A stretch of DNA of 63,985 nucleotides from Chloroflexota bacterium (GCA_021325095.1 JAJPHV010000011.1:1-63985); one strand, 5' to 3'; counted from the stretch's first letter, positions 1 to 8,273 are shown. Numbers and translations are program-made. Notes: generated from the letters alone by a model not told the origin.

Positions 1-102
1 TGCCCGTAAGGGCAATCGATGAGGTCGATGCTATCACAGAAAGGAGAGATGCGCAATTCCGCTGTCGCGTCAACGCGACAGTCCCCTTGCGCTAAATTAC
101 CT
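1..102 (+). promoter_or_regulatory. Structured 5' leader, copy 1 of a two-member family
   Basis: This stretch matches the minus-strand leader at 40398-40497 over about 100 nt and similarity stops at the start codon. Shared parts in order are a TGCCC-GGGCA hairpin (1-14), a Shine-Dalgarno AAAGGAG (40-46), an outer stem GCGCAA/TTGCGC (51-56 with 87-92), an inner stem CTGTCGCG/CGCGACAG around a TCAA loop (62-81), and an AATT-CCTATGG box ending in the ATG at 103. The hairpin lies between the Shine-Dalgarno and the ATG, so folding would bring them together. I do not recognise it as a known riboswitch. It may start before the window. Confidence 0.6.
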
Positions 103-612
103 ATGGCAACGACGGCAGATTCGACTTCAACGGCACTTGCAGGCGTCCCCGCCACGCGCGATTGGCTGCGCTGGATCAGTGTGGCGCTGGCCCTGGTCGG
201 CGTTCTCATCAGCGGCTACCTGGTCTGGTCGGAAGTGACCAACGTCGCCACCATCTGTCCGCAAACAGGTGGGTTCAACTGCGACCTGGTCCAGAACTCC
301 ATTTACTCGAAGGTTGGCCCGATTCCAGTGGCCGTGCTGGGGCTGGCGGGCTATCTGGCGATTCTGGTTTGCCTGCTGCTGGAAACGCGCGTGCCCCTGC
401 CGGTCGAACGTGGCCGGCTCATTATTTTCGGCCTGACGCTCATTGGCTTTCTGTTTTCGCTGTACCTGACGGCGATGGAAGCCTTTGTGCTTCATGCCTG
501 GTGCGTGTGGTGCGTGGGCAGCGCGATCACGATGACGCTGCTGTTTGTCCTGTCTTTCGTGCGGCTGTGGCGCGAGATCAGCCAGGTGGAAGCAGAAGGG
601 GAACCCGCCTAG
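103..612 (+). CDS. VKOR-family membrane disulfide oxidoreductase
   Basis: Vitamin K epoxide reductase-type integral membrane protein that reoxidises periplasmic or exported thiol oxidases by passing electrons to quinone. It shows four to five hydrophobic segments, a loop cysteine pair (TICPQ ... FNCDL) and the catalytic CVWC near the C-terminus in the last helix pair, which is the family arrangement. I chose ATG 103 because the conserved leader ends exactly there; in-frame starts at 19 and 49 are possible but would translate through the leader stem. It is divergent from the ccm operon, which fits a role in disulfide supply for c-type cytochrome assembly (inference). No fused thioredoxin domain is present. 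Confidence 0.82.
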   Translation: MATTADSTSTALAGVPATRDWLRWISVALALVGVLISGYLVWSEVTNVATICPQTGGFNCDLVQNSIYSKVGPIPVAVLGLAGYLAILVCLLLETRVPLPVERGRLIIFGLTLIGFLFSLYLTAMEAFVLHAWCVWCVGSAITMTLLFVLSFVRLWREISQVEAEGEPA

Positions 613-924
613 TTCGCCTCACCCCTCCGCGCTGAGTTTCTTGCACCTGGGGGCCGTCTGGTGGGTCGGTTGCCATGCAGAGCGGGTAAAAATGGCGACG
701 GGATGGACAGGCAGTCGCCGCTCCTGAAGCGCCGAGCCGATGATGCTTAAGCGCAGTGTCGTAACCCCACCCTCCGGCAGTCAGTTTACCCGGCAAATCG
801 CCATTCCTCAATTCGCCAGCAGCATCCATCGGCGTACACATAGAATCGAACTGGGATGCAGTCAGGGTGGGTTTAGCACCAAAGTTTAGCTAAACCTCGA
901 TGGCTATCGCTTTCAAGCAGTCCC
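613..924. other. Intergenic region, no convincing gene
   Basis: Short ORFs here have no recognisable content. A perfect 8-bp stem GGTTTAGC/GCTAAACC (870-877 with 889-896) lies just beyond the end of the minus-strand ccm operon, but no U-tract follows it, so terminator function is uncertain. Confidence 0.4.
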
Positions 925-1077
925 TCAGTTCCTTTGTCTGCGCTTGATCGCGTCCAACTCCGTTCGATAACGGATGAAACGACTGATCAGGCTACCGACA
1001 TACAGCCCCGCAATGACCAGGATTGCACCGAGTCCCAGATAGAGATAGGAAGTGGTCTCCGGAATTGTACTTTCCAT
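925..1077 (-). CDS. ccmD: CcmD-like 50-residue membrane protein
   Basis: A 50-codon gene absent from usual length cut-offs. It begins with MESTIPETTSYLYLG, has one hydrophobic segment (about residues 12-31) and ends in a basic helix (SRFIRYRTELDAIKRRQRN). That is the layout of CcmD, which in System I holds the CcmE-haem-CcmC-CcmAB release complex. A Shine-Dalgarno AAGGAA precedes the ATG and lies inside the 3' end of the upstream lipoprotein gene, whose stop is only 4 nt from this start, so it is the last gene of the operon. Assignment rests on size, topology and context; no similarity search was run. Confidence 0.6.
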   Translation of the reverse strand: MESTIPETTSYLYLGLGAILVIAGLYVGSLISRFIRYRTELDAIKRRQRN

Positions 1078-1081
1078 CGGT

Positions 1082-2497
1082 CTATTCCTTCATCAGTTCC
1101 GCCAGCCGCGCCTTGAGCATTTTGCGCTGTCGCTGGTAGGCGGCCTTACCGAGCTTGCCCTGTTCGTGTTTCTCGTCAAGCCGGGCCAGCTCGCCGATGA
1201 GGGCCTCAACCTGCTTATCCTGCATTTGGGCGTTTGCTTTCGACAGCGCGCCGACGGTCTTTTGAGGATGCGTGGGCTGTCCCTTCCGCCTGTAGTCGCG
1301 GATGAGCAAGATCAGGCCGATGGCAATGGCTGCGATCCCCATACCGATCAGCGCGCCGACCAGCAGTTCGCGGGCAGAAACCATCGGCGAGTCGCCCGAA
1401 GCAGATGGACCACCGGGCTGCCCGGAGAGGTTGAAGCGCAGGACATCGCCTGCATTCATCTCAACCTGTCCGCTGTAGACCTGGAAGGTCGTCGAACCCA
1501 TCGTCTGAGTGCCCAGGGAGATCAATTGCTGGCTGGTGGCGCTCAGGGTTGGCGGGTTCAGGAGTAGCTGAAGTGGGCCATCTACTGCGTAACCAATGGG
1601 CCACTCGAAGGATGTTCCCTCCGGGCGGTACGGCAGGCTGTAAATGTAGTGGACGACGTGATCCTCATTCGGGATGACGGGCAGCGTGTCAGTGAATGAG
1701 GAGCCATCCGGCGCGAGGACAAACCGGCTGCTTTCGTCGGCGAACCCCATCAGCACCGCGCCCTTCGGCAATGCCAGCGTCACTGACCCATACATCTGCC
1801 CGCTGATGGGTTGGGCGGTGCCAAAAACACGGTCTGATCTGTTCCTGAACCGGATGACCTGGGCCACTTGAATGCTGTCCGCTGTGCCGTTGACGCGCAT
1901 GACCATGCTGGTAATGCTGATCACCCCAGGATCGGACGTGACCTCGTACAGCTTGAGCGGAAGGTTCATGTTCCTGGCATTGGGGTCGCCGGTGGCAGTT
2001 TCGCTGACGAACTGCCTCTTCTGATAGATTGTGCTGACCGCGTAGGTCGCGCCAACTTTGATCGGAACGTCTGCAAAGGCGAAGTCCCCGTTTGCATCAG
2101 CGGTCTTATCCAGTGTGGTGTCCCCGCTGTCATCCACAATATGCAGCGTGACTTTGATTCCTGGCGGGACTGTGCCGCCCGCTGTACCATTCGCAACGTG
2201 CCCGGTCACGCTCCCCGTCGTGCCAGCGGCCTCCTCGGTTCTTACGACACCCCACGTGCTGCTGGCGGCGACTGTTGGCGAATTGGCCGCCGGGCTGGTC
2301 GCCGCCGGTGCGCTTGCGGTGGAAGGCGGAACCGTTGGCGCAGTGGTCGGCGGGATCAGGGTGGAGACAGTCTTGGGTTCGGCGCTCAGGCCACCACAAC
2401 CCGTCGCCAGGGCCAGCAAAACGATCAGGCCCCCCGTGCGGAGGAACCGCCTGAACGGAAGCGATACTGTCATTGATCGTCCTGATTGTCTGGTCAT
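1082..2497 (-). CDS. Putative lipoprotein with carboxypeptidase-like beta domain and C-terminal SHOCT-like helix
   Basis: 471 residues, function unknown. A signal peptide ends in a lipobox (LALATGCGG), followed by a Thr/Pro/Ala-rich linker, a beta-rich region starting near residue 95 (GSVTGHVANGT...) that resembles carboxypeptidase regulatory or Ig-like folds, a second beta-rich domain, a membrane segment near residues 375-398 (ELLVGALIGMGIAAIAIG), and a charged helix at the C-terminus (ARLDEKHEQGKLGKAAYQRQR) like SHOCT or CcmI tails. The ATG overlaps the stop of the preceding gene as ATGA, so it is translationally coupled within the ccm operon. A role in cytochrome c assembly is inferred only from position. 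Confidence 0.6.
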   Translation of the reverse strand: MTRQSGRSMTVSLPFRRFLRTGGLIVLLALATGCGGLSAEPKTVSTLIPPTTAPTVPPSTASAPAATSPAANSPTVAASSTWGVVRTEEAAGTTGSVTGHVANGTAGGTVPPGIKVTLHIVDDSGDTTLDKTADANGDFAFADVPIKVGATYAVSTIYQKRQFVSETATGDPNARNMNLPLKLYEVTSDPGVISITSMVMRVNGTADSIQVAQVIRFRNRSDRVFGTAQPISGQMYGSVTLALPKGAVLMGFADESSRFVLAPDGSSFTDTLPVIPNEDHVVHYIYSLPYRPEGTSFEWPIGYAVDGPLQLLLNPPTLSATSQQLISLGTQTMGSTTFQVYSGQVEMNAGDVLRFNLSGQPGGPSASGDSPMVSARELLVGALIGMGIAAIAIGLILLIRDYRRKGQPTHPQKTVGALSKANAQMQDKQVEALIGELARLDEKHEQGKLGKAAYQRQRKMLKARLAELMKE

Positions 2498-2892
2498 TTG
2501 GCGTAGGATTTGGCCTTGCGCCGGTAGGCTTTTACGGCTTCTTCGATGGCCCGGTCTACCGATTCATCCACCGCAGCGCCGTGCGTGTAGGCTGTGTTCG
2601 GGATAGTGCCATCCAGATCATCGAGGGCGGCCAGGATATGAATGCCGCGCTGCACCAGTGTTTCACGGTCAGTCTGGTAATCTTCGACGCCGATCTTGCT
2701 GGTGGCGAAATCTTCTTCCAGGTCTCGCAGGTTGTTGAGGACACGTTCGTAGTGCGCCAGCAAACGCTCGCGCTGTTTCCGTTTCGCCTCGGCCTTCAAG
2801 CTGTGGGCCTTCGCGCCGAACAGCGGCGACCCGACCCAGAGCGCCACGATGACCAGCATCGTGAGCGAGACAACGAGTGCTTCGATACTCAT
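2494..2892 (-). CDS. CcmI-like small membrane-anchored coiled-coil protein
   Basis: 132 residues. One N-terminal membrane segment (about 5-25) is followed by a highly charged helical region (KAEAKRKQRERLLAHYERVLNNLRDLEEDF) that likely forms a coiled coil, then a short tail. The size and layout resemble the N-terminal part of CcmI, which chaperones apocytochrome c to the CcmF/H haem ligation complex. It lies directly downstream of the TlpA/CcmG gene and overlaps the lipoprotein gene by 4 nt. The function is inferred from topology and operon position; I see no TPR domain. Confidence 0.5.
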   Translation of the reverse strand: MSIEALVVSLTMLVIVALWVGSPLFGAKAHSLKAEAKRKQRERLLAHYERVLNNLRDLEEDFATSKIGVEDYQTDRETLVQRGIHILAALDDLDGTIPNTAYTHGAAVDESVDRAIEEAVKAYRRKAKSYAK

Positions 2893-2902
2893 AATAGCGG
2901 CC

Positions 2903-3484
2903 TCACCCCTCTGCCAGCATCTTGTCCAATACTGAGCTGATCATGGACAGATTCAGCGGCTCCATGAAAAACCTTACAATTTTGCCGTTCCGATCAATGA
3001 AGAAGGTTTCCGGCACGCCGCGAATTCGATAGTCAGTCGAGATTTTCGTCCCGATGTCAAGGCCGTTCGGGTATGTTTGCTTAAATTCCGCGATGAACGC
3101 CCGCGCCTGGCGTTCCGTATCGGTGTAGGCCACGCCAAGCAGCACTACACCTTTGTCCCTGTATTTCTCCCAGGCTTTTTGCAGTTCGGGCGCTTCTGCA
3201 CGGCAGGGGCCGCACCAGCTTGCCCAGAAGTTGACGACGGCGATCTTCCCGCGCAATTTTTCGAGCGTGTAGGTTTCGCCGTCGAAGGTGGTGAGCGAGA
3301 AGGGCGGCGCAGCGCCCTCGGTGGGCTGGGTCTGCCCGCGCCGTACCAGTTGAATGCCGAAGATGGCCGCCAGTAAGATGACGACGGCCAGCGGAACCAG
3401 TACAAACACGGGATGGATGTGACGCGCGACGGGCACAGCTTCCGTTTCGTTCAATTCCAGGTCAAGGTCAACCGGGTTGTCCAT
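2903..3484 (-). CDS. ccmG: TlpA/ResA/CcmG-type thioredoxin-like protein
   Basis: Membrane-tethered thiol reductase expected to keep the CXXCH cysteines of apocytochromes reduced for haem attachment. An N-terminal membrane anchor (residues about 22-45, HPVFVLVPLAVVILLAAIFG) is followed by a thioredoxin fold with the active site WASWCGPC and the cis-proline region GVPETFFID. The annotated start is ATG 3484, preceded by AGAGGG; an upstream GTG at 3505 is less likely. It sits between ccmH and the CcmI-like gene, the usual place for ccmG/dsbE. Confidence 0.85.
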   Translation of the reverse strand: MDNPVDLDLELNETEAVPVARHIHPVFVLVPLAVVILLAAIFGIQLVRRGQTQPTEGAAPPFSLTTFDGETYTLEKLRGKIAVVNFWASWCGPCRAEAPELQKAWEKYRDKGVVLLGVAYTDTERQARAFIAEFKQTYPNGLDIGTKISTDYRIRGVPETFFIDRNGKIVRFFMEPLNLSMISSVLDKMLAEG

Positions 3485-3507
3485 GTTTCGCCCTCTTCTC
3501 TCCACGA

Positions 3508-4038
3508 TCAGCGCCGCCGGGCCAGGTCCTGCTCCAGACGGGCGCGGTATTCTTCCAGGCGCCGAGGCGTCAATTCGCTGCTCCTGGCAGACGTGGATGC
3601 TGCCGGTACGGGAATCCCCGTTTGAATGCTGCGCGCCTGCGCCGTTCGCCAGCGGACGAAGATGCCCAGCGCCACACTCAACGCCACCGCGCTCAGAAGC
3701 CAGGGCGTCACCAGCGACAGCCCGCGCAGTGTCGGGTCCTGGGGTGTGCCGACCACGCGGTCACCGTACCGGGCGACAAAATCGGCGATCACCGCCTGTT
3801 CGCTTTTGCCCGCCTGCAACTGCAAGCGAATCTCGTCCCGCCACTGGGCACACGCCTGCGTACCGCACACGTCGAGCGGAATGTTCTCGCAGACAGGGCA
3901 ATACAACTGACGCGCCACGCGGTTCACGTCGTCGTCCGTGACCGGCCCCTGGGCGAAGGCTGGCTGAACCAGCACCATCATCGCCGCCATCAGGCAGCCA
4001 GCTATCACCGGCCAAGTGCGAACTTTATTGCTGATCAT
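3508..4038 (-). CDS. ccmH: CcmH, cytochrome c maturation thioredoxin-like subunit
   Basis: 176 residues. A signal peptide (MISNKVRTWPVIAGCLMAAMM) is followed by the CcmH domain with the active-site pair LYCPVCENI, then a three-helix region (EIRLQLQAGKSEQAVIADFV), a C-terminal membrane helix (SLVTPWLLSAVALSVALGIF) and a charged tail. CcmH relays electrons to the apocytochrome thiols and docks on CcmF. Two extra cysteines (DVCGTQAC) lie shortly after the CXXC and are not typical. The ATG overlaps the ccmF stop as ATGA, which fixes the start; the longer frame starting at 4161 lies inside ccmF. Confidence 0.85.
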   Translation of the reverse strand: MISNKVRTWPVIAGCLMAAMMVLVQPAFAQGPVTDDDVNRVARQLYCPVCENIPLDVCGTQACAQWRDEIRLQLQAGKSEQAVIADFVARYGDRVVGTPQDPTLRGLSLVTPWLLSAVALSVALGIFVRWRTAQARSIQTGIPVPAASTSARSSELTPRRLEEYRARLEQDLARRR

Positions 4039-6134
4039 GCGGCTGCTCCTGTTGCCCTGGCGCGCGCGCGACTGGATACTTTTGTGTCCACGCCGACAGG
4101 CTCGCCCTCGTGCGGCCACACCGCCACACACGTCCCGATGACCAGGATCAGGCTGCCCCACCAGATCAGGTTGATCAGCGGGTTGATGAAAACCTTGAAG
4201 GTCGCACTGCTGGCGTCAATGTCATTCCAGCCGACCAGCAGAACATAAACGTCATTTTCGAGCGTGCTGTACGCCCCGGCAATTGTACTCTGGTTGCTGC
4301 CTTCAGCGCCGGGATAAAAATCGCGGCGGGGCCGCAGCGAGGCCAGCCACTGCTCACCGCGACGCAGTGTCACCTGGGCGATGTCCATCACGCGGCCATC
4401 TTCGGCCACCTGCCCGCCCTGGAAGGTGTCATAACTCAGCGTGTAGCCGCCGATCTGGAGGCTTTCGCCGACGGCCAGGGTCTTCTGCGTTTCCTGCTGG
4501 AAGAGCGTGCTGCCGAGCACACCCAGGCCGATGACGGCGATGCCCAGGTGAATGGTGTAGCCGCCATAGCGCCGCCGGTTACGCCCGAAGAGCGCGCGGA
4601 TGGCCTGTGCCCAGCTTTCCCCCAAACCCCTGTGCCGCGCCACCACGCCCCGGTACGTTTCGTAGATCGCCACCATTCCAGCCACAGAAACCACGCCGTA
4701 GCCGACAAGGGCCACAGGCGTAGCCATCCCGCCCAGGGCGAGGACTGCGACCAGGATCAGTGCTAACACGAATGGGACGACCAGTGCCCTACCCATCCGA
4801 CGCAGCGAGGATACGCCCCAGGCTGAGATCGGGGCGACTGCCATCAGGACGTACAGCGCCAGGAAAAGAGGTGGCGTGACGTTCAGGAAGTAATCCTTGC
4901 CAAGCGTGATTTTGGTATTGGCAAACAGCTCCGAAATGATGGGCGCGCCAAAACTGCCCCAGAAGATGGCGACGAACAGCATGACGAAAACCAGGTTATT
5001 GAGGACGAACAGCGACTCGCGGCTCATCAGGTTGGCGAAGCTGCGCTCGTCCCGGAGTTCGCCCCGCCGCCAGCGCCATAATATCAGCCCGACAGACACG
5101 ACGGTGACGATTGCCCAGAAAAAGAACAACGGGTAGCCGATGCTGCTTCGGGCGAAGCTATGGACACTGTTCACCAGGCCAGAGCGCGTGGCAAATGTGC
5201 CAAAGATCACGGCGGAGAATGTCCCGATCACCAGGAACATGTTCCAGACCTTTAACATGCCGCGCTTTTCCTGGATCATGACGCTGTGCAGGAAAGCCGT
5301 GCCGATCAGCCAGGGCAGGAACGCGGCGTTTTCCACCGGGTCCCAGCCCCAGTAGCCACCCCAGCCCAGTACGTCGTAGGCCCAGCGCCCACCCAGGATC
5401 AGCCCCAGGCTGAGGAACAGCCATGCCACCAGCGCCCAGCGCCGCGTGGCCTTGATCCAGTTCGTGGAGAGGTCGCCCGAAGCCAGGGCCGCCATTGCAA
5501 AGGCAAAGGGGATGACAAAGCTGACAAAGCCCAGGTACAGCATGGGCGGGTGGATGATCATACCGAAGTGACGCAGCAGTGGATTCAGCCCCTGCGCGGT
5601 TTCCGCCAGCCGCGCCGCGGAGGGTGCAATGCCGTTGGCGGGCATGAATACGCTGCGAACCACATCGTTCGAGGGCATGATCCACAGGCGCTCGAAGGGG
5701 TTCTCCATGAAGACCGTCAGGCCCAGGAAGAATGCCAGCGTGACCATCGTGTAGGCAATCACGTAAGGCATCAGGCGGTACTGACTGCGCCAGTTCAGGA
5801 TCAGCGCGGCGGCAGCAAAGGCGCTCATCAGGAACGACCAGAACAGGATGGAGCCTGCCTGCGATCCCCACAAGGCCGTGATTCGGTAGAACAACGGTGT
5901 GTTCGGGTCGCTGACTTCCCAGATATACGCCACCTGATACTGCTGGCTGATCAGCGCGATCCACAGCGCGCCAACGCTCACCGCCAACAAGGGAAAGGTG
6001 GCAATGGCGGCATTACGGGCGCTCACTACCAGATGGTCAGCGTGCCGGCTGGCTCCGTAAAGCGCAGCCAGAATCGCATAGATCGCGGTCACAAACGCCA
6101 GCAACGCCGCCAGAAATCCGATTTCAGCTAACAT
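4035..6134 (-). CDS. ccmF: CcmF, cytochrome c haem lyase subunit
   Basis: 699 residues, a large polytopic membrane protein that attaches haem delivered by CcmE to the CXXCH motifs of apocytochromes. The tryptophan-rich WWD signature is clear (LGWGGYWGWDPVENAAFLPW), with flanking conserved histidine segments (HFGMIIHPPMLYLG and FLHSVMIQEKRGMLK). The C-terminal third carries the soluble beta domain (YGGYTIHLGIAVIGLG ... NPLINLIWWG). The start ATG 6134 follows the ccmE stop by 4 nt. Normal length for the family (about 650-700). Confidence 0.95.
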   Translation of the reverse strand: MLAEIGFLAALLAFVTAIYAILAALYGASRHADHLVVSARNAAIATFPLLAVSVGALWIALISQQYQVAYIWEVSDPNTPLFYRITALWGSQAGSILFWSFLMSAFAAAALILNWRSQYRLMPYVIAYTMVTLAFFLGLTVFMENPFERLWIMPSNDVVRSVFMPANGIAPSAARLAETAQGLNPLLRHFGMIIHPPMLYLGFVSFVIPFAFAMAALASGDLSTNWIKATRRWALVAWLFLSLGLILGGRWAYDVLGWGGYWGWDPVENAAFLPWLIGTAFLHSVMIQEKRGMLKVWNMFLVIGTFSAVIFGTFATRSGLVNSVHSFARSSIGYPLFFFWAIVTVVSVGLILWRWRRGELRDERSFANLMSRESLFVLNNLVFVMLFVAIFWGSFGAPIISELFANTKITLGKDYFLNVTPPLFLALYVLMAVAPISAWGVSSLRRMGRALVVPFVLALILVAVLALGGMATPVALVGYGVVSVAGMVAIYETYRGVVARHRGLGESWAQAIRALFGRNRRRYGGYTIHLGIAVIGLGVLGSTLFQQETQKTLAVGESLQIGGYTLSYDTFQGGQVAEDGRVMDIAQVTLRRGEQWLASLRPRRDFYPGAEGSNQSTIAGAYSTLENDVYVLLVGWNDIDASSATFKVFINPLINLIWWGSLILVIGTCVAVWPHEGEPVGVDTKVSSRARARATGAAA

Positions 6135-6138
6135 GGCG

Positions 6139-6675
6139 TTACTTCCCTGGCTGGGCAATAGCTTTGTTGGGATCAGCTTCCTGGAAACGGCTGGGGCACT
6201 TGAGCAGCAGTTCGCTGGCGTGGAACACGCCGTCCGCGCCTAGTTTGCCCGTGAGGATGGCCTGCGCTTCGCCCTTCAGCAGGTCGGGCTTGACCTGGTT
6301 CTCGACGCGAACCGGAAGGCGCATGGCGTTCGGGTCATTGGCGGCCTGGTAAAGCGCTTTTTCGAGGTTCTCGGCGTTGTTGGGAACATTGGCGATGCTG
6401 AATTCGATAATCAGTTTTTCACTGTCATATTTGATGCTGTCGCCGATCACGGCCCCGGTTAGCCGGACCGTCTGACCAGCATATTTGTTGGTGGTCAAGA
6501 GGTCCGCGACAGTGATGTAGTATTGCGCGCCCAATGTCGTCTGCGAAATGATCAGGAAGGCGATTGCGCCCAGAAGGATCGCCCCGCCCAGCACGAATTT
6601 CCACTGGATACCAGCTCGCTTCGCTTGCGGCAAGCTGTCGATTCCGACGGGTTTTTCCCAGGTCACCTGTGTCAT
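6139..6675 (-). CDS. ccmE: CcmE haem chaperone of the cysteine (CxxxY-like) type
   Basis: 178 residues: a short cytoplasmic tail, one membrane anchor (residues about 26-46) and an OB-fold domain. CcmE holds haem covalently and hands it to CcmF. In most CcmE proteins the haem ligand is the His of an AKHDEKY-type motif; here the same place reads LLLKCPSRFQ, so the usual His is replaced by Cys and the following aromatic is Phe (CxxxF). Known cysteine-type CcmE proteins carry CxxxY. First gene of the operon; a purine-rich GGAGGAGGG precedes its ATG and a CRP/FNR-like palindrome lies about 60-75 nt upstream. Confidence 0.92.
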   Translation of the reverse strand: MTQVTWEKPVGIDSLPQAKRAGIQWKFVLGGAILLGAIAFLIISQTTLGAQYYITVADLLTTNKYAGQTVRLTGAVIGDSIKYDSEKLIIEFSIANVPNNAENLEKALYQAANDPNAMRLPVRVENQVKPDLLKGEAQAILTGKLGADGVFHASELLLKCPSRFQEADPNKAIAQPGK

Positions 6676-6735
6676 GTAGGATTACCCTCCTCCGCCAATT
6701 ACCCCATAGCATTCCACAGCCGTTCGCATTTTCTA

Positions 6736-6751
6736 AGTGACATTCATCATT
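6736..6751. promoter_or_regulatory. CRP/FNR-family-like operator upstream of ccmE
   Basis: AGTGA-CATTCA-TCATT, a GTGA-N6-TCAY palindrome of the CRP/FNR superfamily type. Its centre is about 43-47 nt upstream of plausible transcription starts given the -10-like AATGCT/TATGGG at 6713-6703 on the minus strand. The same element recurs at 11643, 11793 and 19940 next to cytochrome genes. Confidence 0.5.
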
Positions 6752-6870
6752 TCTCGGTTGGTCGAATGTCCGAGGTTTTCAGATGATTTTGAAGCGGCTA
6801 TAAGCTGAGGCAGCCAGCCTCGGAGCCAGTGGATTTGCGCAAGGGCACAGACCTGGAAAGGAAAAGGGGG

Positions 6871-7011
6871 CTATTCTGTTCCATTGGGCGGATCGAGGTT
6901 GAGTTTGTGCCAGTCTCCGATGGCAGTCGCCAGCAGCAGGAGTGGGATGATCGGCCCGCCGATGAAGATGATGATGCTCAAAACGTTGCTGAGGACTTCC
7001 AGGGTAATCAT
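6871..7011 (-). CDS. 46-residue single-span membrane protein of the NrfD/FeS/17-haem module
   Basis: Begins MITLEVLSNVLSIIIFIGG and contains one hydrophobic segment (about residues 6-32), a DWHKLN motif and a short polar tail. The ATG overlaps the nrfD stop as ATGA at 7008-7011, so it is translationally coupled and almost certainly expressed with the complex. Small hydrophobic accessory subunits are common in quinone-linked oxidoreductases; the exact role here is unknown. The previously visible longer GTG-started frame at 7018 is a different frame of the same DNA. Confidence 0.6.
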   Translation of the reverse strand: MITLEVLSNVLSIIIFIGGPIIPLLLLATAIGDWHKLNLDPPNGTE

Positions 7012-8273
7012 CGATCACCGCCGGCAGGTGCTGCGGTTGCGGGTGCGTTTGCGACCACCGTCGTAGAGGGCGCTTCGGCAGGTACAGGGTCAGCCCCTCT
7101 GAAAGCAGGGAGGTATCGCATACCCAGGCTGAAGAGCAAGGTCAGACCAGCGACAATGCCCAGGGCCGTTGCCCATTCGACAACGCTCGGGGAGTAATGC
7201 ACAGTCAGGGGCACTGTCGTGGCCGGGTTGGTGCTCAGGGGTTGGGTGAAAGCCAGCATGGTTGTGTTCCAGCGGTTGGCAATGAGGCCCGCCATCGTCA
7301 GCCCGGAACCGATGAACAGCAACGGGATGCTGTTGAGCCGCCGGGCGCCGATCAGCAAAGTGGCGGCGACCACCCCGCCCAGGATGATCTCCCAGCCCCA
7401 AAAGGACAGCCCGAATGTCCCGGTGCTCAGGAAGGTATCGGCTTCACTGCGCCCCGGCACGTAGCCGTAATTGCCTGCCGTGCTGTCCCAGAAGCGCATG
7501 TAGAGGTAGACCAGCAGGATCATGCCGGCCATCTGGCCGACCTGGAACAGCACCTGTCGTGGCACGAGAATCCGGCGCTTTAGCCACTGCACGATCAGCG
7601 TCATCTGTGTGGTGAAGGCCATACCGCCTGCGACGGAAGAAACAATGAACAGGAGCGGCATGGTCGCCCGGTACAGCGCGGCCCGGCCCGCAACCACCCC
7701 ATACGTCCCGCCCAGGCTCGACTGGTGCAGAAGCGACAGGCCCATCCCGATCAGGGCCAGCACTGGTGTGAACCGGTGCAGGGCATGGCCCAGTTGCCGC
7801 AACCCCTTGAACCGGGCGAGGAAAGGCAGCTCGACAAGCATCGGGAATACTTCCAGGACCAGCACCAGGAAGTAGAAAGTGATGCACATCGTCACTTCCC
7901 ACAACATGGAGTGGACGTTCCAGAAAACCCAACCGTGCCAGAAACGCTCCGGTCTGCCGATGTCCAGCAGCAGGCACATCATCGCGCCGCTGTAGCCGAG
8001 CAGGCCAATGAACGTTGCGATGCGCGTGATAGGCTTCAAAAAGTCCCGCCCCAACAGATACGTGAGCGCAGACAGCGAGAAGGCTCCGGCGCTCAGGCCG
8101 ATGCAAGACAGATCAACCACGATCCACAGGCCCCAGGGCGCCAGATCCTTCAGGTTGGTGACGACCAGACCCCGCGTAAAGACCAGGAAGGCCGCATACA
8201 GCCCTGCCATGACGAATATCATCAGGAAGGCCACCCACACCCAGAACCGGTTGTTGCGCAGGATTCTCCGCAT
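7008..8273 (-). CDS. nrfD: NrfD/PsrC-family quinone-interacting membrane subunit
   Basis: 421 residues with ten hydrophobic segments, the NrfD/PsrC/HybB-type layout, that exchanges electrons between the quinone pool and an FeS partner. Early conserved features include APWGLWIVVDLSCIGLSAGAF and the DIGRPERFWHGWVF loop typical of the family. The C-terminus is an Ala/Pro/Thr-rich tail. It lies 29 nt downstream of the four-cluster FeS gene and overlaps the small membrane protein gene. Together with the FeS protein and 17-haem cytochrome it resembles Nrf, Mcc, Ohc/Nhc and Qrc-type complexes (known families), but no molybdopterin subunit is present. Confidence 0.88.
   Translation of the reverse strand: MRRILRNNRFWVWVAFLMIFVMAGLYAAFLVFTRGLVVTNLKDLAPWGLWIVVDLSCIGLSAGAFSLSALTYLLGRDFLKPITRIATFIGLLGYSGAMMCLLLDIGRPERFWHGWVFWNVHSMLWEVTMCITFYFLVLVLEVFPMLVELPFLARFKGLRQLGHALHRFTPVLALIGMGLSLLHQSSLGGTYGVVAGRAALYRATMPLLFIVSSVAGGMAFTTQMTLIVQWLKRRILVPRQVLFQVGQMAGMILLVYLYMRFWDSTAGNYGYVPGRSEADTFLSTGTFGLSFWGWEIILGGVVAATLLIGARRLNSIPLLFIGSGLTMAGLIANRWNTTMLAFTQPLSTNPATTVPLTVHYSPSVVEWATALGIVAGLTLLFSLGMRYLPAFRGADPVPAEAPSTTVVANAPATAAPAGGDR

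Noticed and set aside
1..102. Leader as a TPP, SAM, FMN, cobalamin, glycine or c-di-GMP riboswitch
   Set aside because: None of the conserved core sequences of those classes that I know is present.
5286..6131. Long plus-strand ORF opposite ccmF
   Set aside because: Composition is that of the antisense of a GC-rich gene; ccmF on the other strand has unmistakable motifs.
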